DNA of 64,000 nucleotides, from positions 52,463,702 through 52,527,701 of the forward strand of contig JBANSL010000004.1 of NCBI GenBank assembly GCA_037127255.1, read 5' to 3'. Made by a program: the position numbers and the translations under genes. The DNA comes from Persicaria tinctoria. Its lineage: Eukaryota > Streptophyta > Magnoliopsida > Caryophyllales > Polygonaceae. Shown piece by piece: positions 41,531-52,299 of this stretch. Below the pieces are notes generated by a model, which was given only the letters and a program-made list of their open reading frames with translations, searched no databases and was not told the origin of the DNA. Each line of letters starts with the position of its first letter. Positions within the stretch are counted from its first letter, which is position 1.

Positions 41531-42011
41531 ATCTAGTTTTATTGCGGTCCATCTCTTGGAGCCCTTTCTCGTGCGAAAGGAATGGAATATTTCATGTGCT
41601 ATTAGGATGTTATCTTGTATTGCTCTGTCGGACACGAAAGCACCTTGAAGAGGACGGATAAGCTTTCCCATTATTCTTTTCAACCGATCCGTAATAATTT
41701 TAGAAATAATCTTGTATAGCGTGGAACATAGACTGATCGGTCGATAATGTGTGGTCCTAGATGGATTGTCATTCTTTGGTGTGGTTGATTTGTTTTAACA
41801 AGTTGCCTGAGTGAAAGAAAGCTTTTATAGCCCTGGTAATGTCAGCACCCACAATTTCCCAATATGTTTTATAGATCTCCACCGTCATGTCATCCGGTCC
41901 GGGAGATTTGTTACTTCCTAGAGAAAAGACCGCATTTTTTACTTCACTATTCGTAGGTTGTTGAATAAGTAGCATGTTCTCCTCTTCTGTTATACTTGGG
42001 TTAATAGCCAA
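41492..42011 (-). pseudogene. LINE-1 reverse transcriptase, N-terminal part only
   Basis: VFSLGSNKSPGPDDMTVEIY and then, after stops, IRPLQGAFVSDRAIQDNIL with IAHEIFHSF, ending at the AIKLD that normally leads into the first catalytic Asp block. The FADD box and the rest of the palm are absent. Confidence 0.85.
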
Positions 42012-42192
42012 GAGATACTCTTCTAGTTGGGTGTTCGTGTAAGACTGGTCCTTAGTGAATCGTTTTTCAAAATCTTTCTGTATTTCTTTTTTAATATTTT
42101 CATCACCTATGATTTGGGTTCCTTCCGCTGATGTAATTGCTCTAATAATTTTATGATTTCTTCTTTAGATGCTTTGATTTAACTATTTGGTT

Positions 42193-43080
42193 CTAGTAGG
42201 ATTTATGGAAGAGGAGTAAATTTTCTCTTTTTGTTAGGAAATTCTGTTCTTTTGTATATTTGTCCTGATCTTGGGTTGTGATCTGGTTTGATTGTAGTTC
42301 TACTAATGCCTCCTCAACCTCTTGAAGTTGGTGGAAGATATTTCCAAAAGTTTTGTTGTTCCATGCTTTGGCTTTTTGTTTCAGGATTTTTGATTTGTGG
42401 AAGATTCGGAACATTACTGAGCCTGCGCATGAAGCTCTCCACGCCTGTTTCGCTATATTTCGATAGTCTTTTCTCTGTATCCATATGTTTTCGAATTTAA
42501 ATGGGGGTGGTTTGAAGTTATTGTCTTCGAAGAAAGTAATTGTGATGGGGCAGTGATCAGACTTTGAAAATGCCCCAATTTTTGTCACTAGTTCTGGGAA
42601 CATATCGAGAATTTCATGATGAACTAATACCCTATCTAGTTTTTCCCAAATGGTATATGAGCCTCCTTGTTTCTTTCTCCATGTAAATGGGTTACCAATG
42701 GAGGGGATTTCGACCAAAAAGCACATATGTTTAAATCCCAACAAATGCTGGAATTGCCCGGGTGCGGTTTATGCTCCACCATACTTATCCGATGTTTGAC
42801 TTATTTCATTTAAATCTCTCATCACTAACTAGGCATGGGAGATTACTTTGGATAATTAGGTTATATAGAGTTCTCCAAAACTCCTCTTTTCCTGCAGGAT
42901 TGGGAGGGGCGTATACAAAGAACAGAAGACATGAAAAGTTTTCCTTTACGTTTTCATATTTGATTCCTATTATTCTCGGAAGGTGACTAATAACTGAGAT
43001 AACCACGTCCACAAGGGAGTTTTCATTCCATAGCAACATGATGCCCCCGGAGCGACCGGAGGCCGGGGACCAACACATAT
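42193..43080 (-). pseudogene. LINE-1 endonuclease
   Basis: SGGIMLLWNENSLVDVV, FVYAPPNPAGKEEFW, GNPFTWRKKQGGSYTIWEKL and SKSDHCPITI mark an apurinic-type endonuclease. A frameshift lies between 42,744 and 42,806, and the catalytic GDFN block is damaged (LVSDERFK). Confidence 0.85.
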
Positions 43081-43137
43081 TTTCTTCCTGACAAGGATTC
43101 ACCCATAGAGATAAAATGATTTTATACACTAATTCAC

Positions 43138-43927
43138 CCCTACATTTCTCAAGGTGCAAAAGGTGTCCAACAACGAGAAAGATACTTCCTCCCATTTGAC
43201 AAAAAATAACATGTGTTTTCACAAACTTGTCACCAAATTCGTTCCAGCAAATGATAGAATCAAGAGATGAGAACGCAGCCCATACAAACAATAGGCATTT
43301 GCAATATACTGTCAACAAAAGAAAGGTTAAAAATAGTATGTTCCAGTAAAAAGTTTCCTTACCGACCACAGGGAGGATCCAATTTTCGCAGCATTTGTTT
43401 TCAAGCTCAAATCCAACCCATTTGAAACAAAGAAATGCCTCTATCTTCAGTTTTTTGACACCCTTGGGTTTGGAAAAAGAAGCAGCCTTTGCACCATCAT
43501 AGAGAACCGAAGCCCTCATAACAAGTTTTTCTTTCCGAAATGAATTGAGATCCACCCTACATTTCTCAAGATCCAATAGGTGTCCAACAACGTGAAAGAT
43601 ACTTCCTCCCATTTGACAAAAAATAACATGTTTTTTCACAAACTTGTCACCAAATTAGTTCTAGCAAATGATAGAATCAAGAGAAGAGAACGCATCCTAT
43701 ACAAAAAATAGGCATTTGCAATATACTGTCAACAAAGGAAAGATTAAAAATAGTCTGTTCCAGCAAAGAGTTTCCTTACCGACAACAAGGAGGATCCAAT
43801 TTTCGCAAAATTTGTTTTCAAGTTCAAATCCAACCCATTTGAAACAAAGAAATGCCTCTATCTTCAGTTTTTCGACACCCTTGGGTTTGGAAAAAGAAGC
43901 AGCCTTTGCACCATCATAGAGAACCGA
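43138..43927 (-). repeat. 418-bp tandem duplication within LINE-1
   Basis: CCCTACATTTCTCAAGR starts at 43,138 and 43,556. Each copy contains, on -, a coding block (VLYDGAKAASFSKPKG, IEAFLCFKWVGFELEN) followed by a consensus donor-like GTCG|GTAAGG and an AT-rich intron-like stretch ending in an acceptor-like AATGTAG. The second copy is split by CACTA-2 and continues at 47,721. Confidence 0.85.
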
Positions 43928-46900
43928 CACTAGTACAAAAAGCCGGTTTTACCTCGGTTTCGTGTGCAAGCTTTACCACAGTTCTGAACCGAGGTAAAAG
44001 TGGCTATGGTAAATCTGTCAGAACCGTGGTAAAACTGTCCACCCGTGGTAAATCTGTTTGTAGTTGTAGGCCTTGTGAACCGTGGTAAATGTGTCAACCG
44101 TGGTAAATAGGTCGTGTGGTGTAATTGTTTTGAACCGTGGTAAATTTGTCAACCGAAGTAAAGATACATACGGTAATTGTGTTTTGAACCGTGGTAAATT
44201 GTTGAACCGAAGTAAATATGTACTGTGGTACAACTGATTATTATAGTAGCCTATGCGGGATTCGAACCCACATCTTTGTGTATAAACACATCGCTCTACC
44301 ATTTGAGCTAATAGGCTTAAATAAAATAATAATATGAATTTCTATCTTGCAAAGGAACTAACACATAAACTGATGGGTGCTAAGTTTACATCAAACTCTA
44401 TGAAGAAAATGATTTGTCCTAAAAATATTTTTTTTACAAGAATTAATTTTTCATCCAGACTAAGCTCCAAAAGTGCATCCTAGGCTAAGCAATACTGTAT
44501 TTCTTGAGATAGATATGATAAAACATCTAAAATATGATAAATAACTACAAGTCACCAACCACTTCCCATACTAATCCCATCGAAAGACCCTCCTAAAGAT
44601 AACAAGCGTGAGGGAACACTAGTACAGAAAGTTTAACTTTTTATTTAAGTTATAATACAATTGCTTATTTTTACTTGGGGTGGATGCTTCTAGATACATT
44701 TACTGCTATAACAATAGTCACATCATACACCTGCAACAGAGGACAAAATCAAGTAACTATATGTGAAATGCAATGATCGATTGATTTCAGACCACGAGAT
44801 GCTTATTGGGCAACACAATTTCAAGCAATTTACCAACTACAATAGGTTCTTAGAAATAGGTTTGCAAGTTTAGAATAACTAAACTAAAGTTCATTGGTAA
44901 ACACAAGAAGCAACCATAACACATCTGATTTCACAAAGATGCATGCGATCGTATTTTTCTAACATTAGCTCATTTATTATTTCCACACCTTACACACGGG
45001 CATGGTATTAGTTTACTATGCTTTCCATGATGCGTTTTAGCTTGAGTTATAAATTCCTCAACCCCTCTCTCATATTCGTTAATCAAAATGATTTACTACC
45101 GTCCATTTTCTATCCATCATAATGAATCGATTTCCTATGCATAACACATGTAACTATCACTAAAAAAGAATGAACGCATAACAAGTAGCATCTAATTACT
45201 TTCCTAAAATAAAAAGCAAATTAGAACTTTTAGATGAATGAATGATAAAATAAAGAGAATTGGGACTTACCAACTAACAGCTCTGATAGTAGAACAACAA
45301 TCAAGAATGAAGGGTAGGTGTTGTTCCGATGAAACTACACCTAAGTTTGGACTGGACATAGAACCTTGAAAAACAAAAAACAACCAACCATTGTAAGATA
45401 ATCTTTATTGTGACCAATAATTTTTTAGATGCATTGAATTATTTTTCAAAATAAATTAAACAATATATTCAAGGAAACACACATGGTGAGCCACATATAG
45501 ACTCGTATCAGTACACACACGAAACATACGGAGTAGTAATTAAAAACAACCGCAAGGACTAGGAAATAGGAACTGCTAAAAGTATCAACTGAAAACAATT
45601 GTGATTAGCTGACTTAAACACATAATCAAAAGCTGATACATAAAATGAACCAAATAGTTGAGAAATCATTAAGAAAAAGTGAAAGAGACAAAATGGTATA
45701 GTATAAAATAAAACAAGCCAATTTAATGGAAATACCTAAGATCCTGAACATGTCCATTGGGAAAGACATTAAATTACAATCTAGAAGACAAATTCAGCAC
45801 CAAAATATCCTTCTATAAACATATCGATCAACAACGTTAAAACTACACAATTTAGAAGAGAGTTCAATTGGGGTTGTTCCATTTTGAAGACATGTTGTAA
45901 GAATATTCTAAAACTAGCTAGGAACATTCATTGAAGATGAACATGACGAGTTTACCTGTTAAACTTGAAACTCTCAACCCATAGATATAAAAAATTCCAA
46001 TAATTGACTTTTAATCAGTTCTATACATGCCCAAGGATACCGTAGGTTTCACTTTTAAGTCAGTCTATAGATGCTTTAAATAGGAAGACAAAAGATAAAC
46101 CTAAAATTTTAAAAAATCACTAGGTTTGGCATCTATAGAATGGATTAAAAGTTAGCACACAAGTTCAAGTGGGGTTGAATGAAGAAAAATGACTAAAGAT
46201 TGAATCTGCATGTTTGGCATATAATTAAAGCTCGTGACTTGAATTTTAATTGGATGAATCCCAATTGAATCTGTATGTTTGTCATATATTTAAAGCTAAT
46301 GTGCTGAATTTTAATTGGATGAATCCCAATTGAGCCCAGTGCCTTACTTGTCACAAATACATTCAGTCTGTTCTATAAACGACTTTTAATCAGACCAACC
46401 CCAATTGAATAAGTATCTAAATATCTAATTAAAACAAATCATAACGTTTAACAAGATTATTGTTGGTACCTTTAACATTATTTGCAGATTAAGTTGAAAA
46501 TAAAATATTAAAATACCATTGTTTTAATATATTCATTATCTTAAAAAGTAGAGATTGAGATAGGGATATAGATGAGATGGAGGCACGCATCGATCTGGTT
46601 CCAAAACCAAGACCAAGTTCCAATCACATATGTAATTTTCTATCCCATCATTTCCATGGCAACCATTTTCACTCACAATGCCTAACAATTTCAAGCCCTA
46701 TATACCCTATTGATCACTAAAAACCTAAAGAAAAAAAAACAACAAACAACTCAAATAGGCAGGTATTCAAAGATCCAAGATAAGGCCACCAACAACAACA
46801 ACATTGACAACAACAGTCTCAAATCAGCCACTAATCCCTCATCAGATACTACCAAGGCCCCTGATCAGCCAACCAAACAAGAGGCAATGAAGAAACCAAA

Positions 46901-47720
46901 ATGAGAAGGTACCCCAATTAAATATGCATCTAATTAAAACAAACAACGAAGAGCGTACAATTAGGGCTATTTTTCTCAAATTGGAAGACAACACAAATGT
47001 TAATTTAAACAAAATCAACACACTTACTAGCTTCTCAAGACAAATTGATCGAATTGAATGCTCAATTGGGTGCCAGATTCGGAGGGTCATTGAACCTGAT
47101 CATAAGAACTCGATCGCAGATTCAAAGGGTCGTGAACCTAACCACAAGAACTCACCGATTCGTAGGTTTGTTGAAATTGGGTGCCGAATTTAAAGTCTGA
47201 ACGCTCCATGAAACCTAAGGCCCTGGAATTGAGCACTAGAATCGCCACTTCGGAGTTGTAGCAGTTTGGATGAGCAAGAAAGTGCTCGTGAACTTGCTAC
47301 ATCTAGGGTTAATATTTAATATCGATCTCTCAAAATTAAACAATTTTCTTTTTTTTTTAAAAATATTCCATAATTCCTTAAACCCAAATTTTATATTTTT
47401 AAATATATTTCCATAGGAACGAAACCGTAGTAAATTTTTATGATAAATTAATACGGTCAAACTTCTAGATTTACCACGTGAAGGCAAAACGTCATGGTAA
47501 TTATTTATGCTAAATTACCACGGTTCTGATAGCACCCGTGGTAATAAGGTCAAACTGGTAAATCTACCACGCTAAGCCACAACGATGTGGTAAATTTTCA
47601 TTACTATTTACTATGGTTCTTCTTGGAACCGTGGTAAATTTACAAAATTACAAATTTACCACGTCGAGACACGGAACCGTGGTAATTTCACCGTCGCCAA
47701 AGGCCATTTTTCTACTAGTG
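43928..47720. mobile_element. CACTA-2, non-autonomous
   Basis: Perfect ends CACTAGTACAAAAA and, inverted, CACTAGTAGAAAAA, with 3-bp target duplication CGA on both sides (43,925-43,927; 47,721-47,723). The undisrupted site is seen in the other copy of the 418-bp duplication (near 43,505). Subterminal regions are packed with ACCGTGGTAAAT motifs, direct at the left (43,950-44,240) and inverted at the right (47,420-47,690). No transposase. Interior 44,320-47,200 is AT-rich with no gene I can support; a Q/N-rich open frame at 46,710-46,904 has no further support. Confidence 0.96.
44248..44317 (-). ncRNA. tRNA-like sequence 3
   Basis: On -, acceptor AGCCTAT/ATAGGCT is perfect, D stem GCTC/GAGC, T stem GTGGG/CCCGC. 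A box TAGCTCAAATGG and B box GGTTCGAATCC are at consensus. The anticodon arm pairs perfectly as TGTGT/ACACA around TTAT. It lies next to the left subterminal repeats of CACTA-2, in a different transposon from the other two copies. Confidence 0.65.
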
Positions 47721-49986
47721 CGAAACCCTCATGACAAGGTTTTCTTTCCCAAATGAATTGAGACCCACCCTTTTGGGGGGTGTACATTGGAGGCTCAGAA
47801 AACTCTGGCTCCTTGGGTGATTTGCCTTTGTCAGCCTTAGGGGAATCCATCAACCAAAACTCGGCCTTCTGCATAGCAATGTCAAGGTTTTTTAGGCCTT
47901 CATCTCGCTCAGGAGATGAGGGATTTTTTTCACCATAGGTCGCCCTGAGAGAACTCAGAGGAAACAAATTTGGCTCTAAGAAATGCTTGGCAAAAATAAG
48001 AAGTACAATTAAATACAAGTTGTTTCTAGTAGGTTTATAATCAATAATAGTGGAGAGAGAACTCAACTCCAGCACAAGTTTACTCAAGGTTACCCTGTCC
48101 CAAAGTAAATACGTAAGCATACCCGACAATTCATAGATATAAAGGAACATGGTCTTCTTGAAGAGTTTGATGAGAGACAAAAGATAAGCCACAAAATGCA
48201 TACTAAAACAGTTCATCACAACTTTAAACATTGCATGGCAAACAACCAGTTCGATCAAATAGAATGCACATCCTACGATTATAGACCAACGAAATTTGGA
48301 ACCAACATAGATATGATAACAGTTACTACAAACTCCCAGATGTTCACCAATATAGACCATACATACTGAGGTGTTTAATGATAAATTATGACTAATTAAA
48401 CCCCACCATGGAGTTAAAGAGTGTTTGTTAATTAGGAGATTGTTTTCTTTAGGCACTTATACACAATCATCAAGATTAGTGAGCAACATAGATTTGACAC
48501 TAAGAGAAATATTGGAAAAGGAAATGTAATGTAGCAAGTCCCACCTAGTTTGTGCACAATCAATCCTAGCACACAAAAGTAGTTATGAGAATTTCGTATA
48601 GGTACTATTCAAAGATTTAGTCAAACAGATAAGCCACCCTAAGGGGTCATTTGTGATAGTCCGGAAGCTTTTATGCTTAATGAGATGAGGATATCTATGA
48701 TTTAATAGAGTTGATTTTTAAGGGAGGTGTTGGGAGGGAGATACGCAACAGAGAGACAACTCCCACATATGGTGTACTATATCAGCTAGGTTTACATTGG
48801 AGGGAATGGTATTCTTGTATATTTTGATGAAAGAAAAGAGACACCCCACAAAATTAACACTGATACAAGTCATCAAAGGTTTGTAATAGGCACAACAAAC
48901 AATCAGTTCGACAAAAACAAACTCTATCTCACGAATTAGTCTTGAGAATTTCCCGATTTTGTTTTCCTTAATAATGGAAATTAAGATGGAATCACTTACA
49001 AATTTAGTTGGCTGCCCGGGGATCCTTACCCAAAGATCCAACAAGATGAATGATTCTGTCCAGGGACCTAAGAAGATACTCCAGCGATTTGTCGAGAAAT
49101 CAAACCTCAGTCCGAACAGCTTGTTCTCCTGGATGTTACTGTGAATCGTCTTCAACTTCTCCATATCCACCTTGGGAGTGTGGGACTTTTTCTCCTTATT
49201 CATTTTTCTTCCTCCGACGACTTCAGCATTTGAGATTTTCGCCATGGAAGGGATTTCTCCCATATGAAGGTGATATTGGCCCTTTCGGTGGGTTTTCAAA
49301 TGGGGAACGAGAGAATCGTTCCCCATGGGCTTTTTCTCTTTGTATTTGGATGTAGATGCCATGAGCGAAACAACCATAGAAAATAGATTAGTATAGGGAT
49401 TTTGAGAAACGCCATATAAGAGATAAGATGAAGGTACGGTATGATGGATCACTAAGAATCCAACCCCTTTGCTCTTGTAGATGTATAGAAGAGAGAGGAG
49501 ATGGCGGTAAGAGAAACACTTACCCCAACCAACCCGACCAGATGCGAAGTCAATCAGGCAAGAAAGCATCAGTAACCATTCTAGGGAGGAATAGCCTCCC
49601 TAGAACCTGCGATTGTCATTAACAGTAAACATTCTATGGTTAGAAGACTCCTTCCGAGCTAGAGCCACGCTACAACACTACCACCCATAGTCGAATATTT
49701 TCTTCCTTTTTCTGAAGTTCTTCCGAACGGGCTCACTAAAATTCCAAACGACATTCTTATCGCTCCATTTTCGGCCCTCAATCTTGATCAACCAAGGAAA
49801 TCTCTTCTCAGTTACCCTTATTGAGGGCAAACCAGCACATATCTCGCCGATTTTGGGACGAGGAGGGATAATCTGAGAGATTGTGGAGCAATTGGATTTG
49901 GGAATTAGGGTTTGGGGTGAGAGTTTGGCAGGAAGGAGATAGGCGCGTGGGAGCGCGTTCATTCTCAAGCCGGAGGGTGTTTTAAT
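47721..49986 (-). pseudogene. LINE-1 ORF1 pieces and 5' end
   Basis: ORF1 begins at 49,968 (MRMNALPRAY; later EKRFPWLIKIEGRKWSDK and KIFDYGW before a stop at 49,678), typical of plant L1 ORF1 starts. A middle piece near 48,950-49,245 has DLWVRIPGQPTKFVSDSIL. A late piece near 47,760-47,960 has RDEGLKNLDIAMQKAEFWLM and EPPMYTPQKGG, next to an acceptor-like CTCTCAG. Between them, 47,960-48,940 is AT-rich and non-coding. Exact joins are unclear. Confidence 0.65.
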
Positions 49987-50048
49987 AGATAATTAGCAAT
50001 GTGTGTCGTCATGCTGATGCGGTTGCTGATTCTCTTCCTAATTGATCC

Positions 50049-50463
50049 CTCCCTCCGCTTAACGAAGGCTTTTCGTGAACATAAATCATCTACAATGGTT
50101 TTGTGCAAATGTGTAAATGTCTATTTTTTAGATATTTTCTAGCTCCATTGGTGGTTTTGAGTGTGTGCAACTATACACATTTGAGCATATGATATGCAAA
50201 TTTGAGGACAACATCTCTCCATGTGCAAAAACTTTTACAAAAAGTAAGACAATTTTATTGAGTTTTTTTTATGATTTTATTTTTCTTTTTGTTTTAAATA
50301 AATTGTATTTCAATATTGTGTAAAAAATATACATTTCACCAATAGGGCAACTAAAAAGTGATGTGTATTTTTACATATCTTGTGCAAATATGTACATTTT
50401 ACATAAAGTCATTGTGGATGGTCTTATAGTTTGTCGAATTTTATTTTTGCTTTCGGAAGATGT
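50049..50463. other. No gene; AT-rich spacer
   Basis: T-rich sequence between the RNase H relic and the Copia element; nothing coding. Confidence 0.5.
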
Positions 50464-50497
50464 TGTTAAATGTAATATATGCCCATAGTCCCAATTG

Positions 50498-50528
<31 letters not shown>

Positions 50529-51907
50529 TCTAATGATAGCGAAGGCAGCCCCAACGGGGATTATTCACTCTGACATGGTATCAGGCTTTATCTAGGGTTT
50601 TCCAAAATTTTGCCCTAGCCTACCATCGATCCTTTCATCCTTCTTCCTCCCTTTTTGTCGCCGGCCATCATCTCCCTATCGTCGACCCTCCCTCATCCCT
50701 CCGTTGGCTTCTCCGTCCCTGACAATCTACCAACTACCCAAATTCCCCACCTATCTTCTTCCTTCTCTCTATCAATCCCCTCCACCTCTTACCTCTTTGT
50801 CACCGGCCACCACCCGTTGGCCACCCTCCTTCCTCCTCTATCAGCCGCTCCCTCTCCTGGCGGTACTCCAGCCTCCACCTCTCTCAGCAGTCGCATCTCT
50901 TTCTGTTTCCCCTTTCCCAATTTCTCTCCCTTTTTCCGCCAAACCCTAATTCGGCGGATTTGACACTGTGTCCTGTCACCTTTCCCTCTGTGTCCTGAAC
51001 TGTAGACTACCTCGCACCAACAGATCGACGACGATTATGGCTTTCTCCAATCAACAACAACCTCCCGTCATAGTTATCGCCTCTACAAGTCATTTACAGA
51101 GGGCTTATTCCCCCATTGGAGCCTATTCTTAGGGCTTCCCGGCCTATGCCCTTCCGCCTCCCCCGTACGCGGATGCTGATTGACCGGGAGTTCTAGCTCC
51201 TGGTGTCAATGATTAGACATGGAGTACTATCAAGATGGTGTTTTTTATGCTGGGAATTTGCCTTGTGGCCATGCTTGGTTTGGCGTTCTCTTCAAGCGAC
51301 TCAATGTTGGTTGCTTACATGGATGCTGATTGGGCTGGTTGTCTGGACACCAGACTGTCTACGTCAGGATATTGTGTGTTCCTCAATGACTCTCTTGTTT
51401 CTTGGTCATCCAAGAGACAACTTGTTGTTTCCCGCTCTAGTGCTGAAGCGGAGTATCGTGGTGTTGTCAATGTTGTCGTTGAGTGCTCCTGGCTTCGCAA
51501 CTTATTGCTTGTGCTCCATTGTCCGCTCAGTCAAGCGCCTGTTGTGTATACAAACAATGTCAGCGCTACTTACCTTGCTCACAACCCGGTTCACCATCAG
51601 ACAACCAAGCATGTTGAGATTGATATCCACTTCGTCCGTGAGAAGGTTGTCATGGGTCATGTGCGTTTCTTACATGTCCTGTCCCCATTTTAGTAAGCTG
51701 ACATCTTCACCAAGGGTTTGCCTCGCCAACTATTTCTTGATTTTAGATCCGGTCTCACTATCCGCTACCCTCCTATTTCGACGGAGGGGATATGTTAGAT
51801 GTAATATAAGCCCATAGACTCACTTGTAATTAGGTCATGATTTAAACCTCCTATATATATTTTAATGATAGCGAAGACAACCCCAACGGGGATTATTCAC
51901 TCTTACA
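50464..51907 (+). mobile_element. Internally deleted Copia element
   Basis: LTRs 50,464-50,575 and 51,793-51,907, both TGTTA to CA, with target duplication GATGT at 50,459-50,463 and 51,908-51,912. The primer site TGGTATCAGG (initiator-Met type) follows the left LTR; the polypurine tract CGGAGGGGATA precedes the right one. Only 1.2 kb of interior remains: a leader, a start of gag (from about 51,037, MAFSNQQQPPVIV) and the end of pol. Confidence 0.95.
51235..51760 (+). pseudogene. Copia RNase H, end of pol
   Basis: VAYMDADWAGCLDTRLSTSG, SRSSAEAEYRGV, VYTNNVSATYLAHNPVHHQ and KHVEIDIHFVREKV are the standard Copia RNase H blocks. The TNN in place of the usual CDN loses nothing catalytic. The frame is closed by a TAG (near 51,691), after which ADIFTKGLPRQL is still readable. 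Gag and this block are joined by a large deletion. Confidence 0.9.
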
Positions 51908-52299
51908 GATGTTGTGCCCTCTTTAATCTTTAGAGGTGTTACACCCTTCTACTAAAAAATGAAGTAAAATTGTAATGATGCGTGGATCCTAAAGGTTAAT
52001 AATTTTGGTCGATCCACTTGTGGACCACAACCATTTTCAACTGGTCCCATTGTGGTCATCTTAATCCTTTTTTGTAATTGTGTGTGTGTGTCATGGGGCA
52101 TCTATCTAGCAATAAAATCATACGGAAAACTTGTAATTGCTGAAACATCTGCAAACAACAAATCGGTAAGTTCATCCAGAGGCTCAGTCGAGATAACAAA
52201 ATTCAGCAATCACTTCCCATTTGGATATCGCTGGAGGATGAGGAACACAAAGGCTCTTCTCTTCACTTACCATTCCCAATCAACATCCGAGTGGCCAAA
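51908..52299 (+). other. No confirmed gene; exon-like stretch split by LINE-2
   Basis: An open stretch (52,052-52,299: AIKSYGKLVIAETSANNKS, then FPFGYRWRMRNTKALLFTYH) could be an exon remnant broken by LINE-2, continuing after 56,443. I do not recognise it. Confidence 0.3.

Larger units (their letters stand above)
41031..49986 (-). mobile_element. LINE-1: degenerate L1-type LINE
   Basis: A 16-bp target-site duplication (AGATAATTAGCAATGT) occurs at 41,015-41,030 and 49,987-50,002. The poly(A) tail appears as a T-run on + at 41,030-41,038. On - it starts with ORF1 (49,968), continues through interrupted ORF1 and ORF2 pieces and ends in RNase H. CACTA-2 is inserted inside. Excluding that, it is about 5.2 kb. 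The catalytic centre of the reverse transcriptase is deleted, so it is inactive. Confidence 0.92.
40895..50048 (+). pseudogene. RNase H (RVT_3-like) fragment split by LINE-1
   Basis: Reading across the LINE insertion gives a frame ending RWEVKIISN then VCRHADAVADSLPN and a stop, the usual C-terminal end of the RNase H domain attached to plant LINE ORF2s. The left half lies at about 40,905-41,030 and the right half at 50,003-50,048; the 16-bp target duplication sits at the join. The upstream RNase H core is not readable. It is a relic older than LINE-1. Confidence 0.5.

Noticed and set aside
42806..43639. A 277-aa single protein on -
   Set aside because: It joins a LINE coding block, intron-like sequence and part of the endonuclease; the open frame across the intron-like part appears fortuitous.
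46710..47193. Possible gene inside CACTA-2
   Set aside because: Low-complexity Asn/Lys-rich frame without splice borders or motifs.
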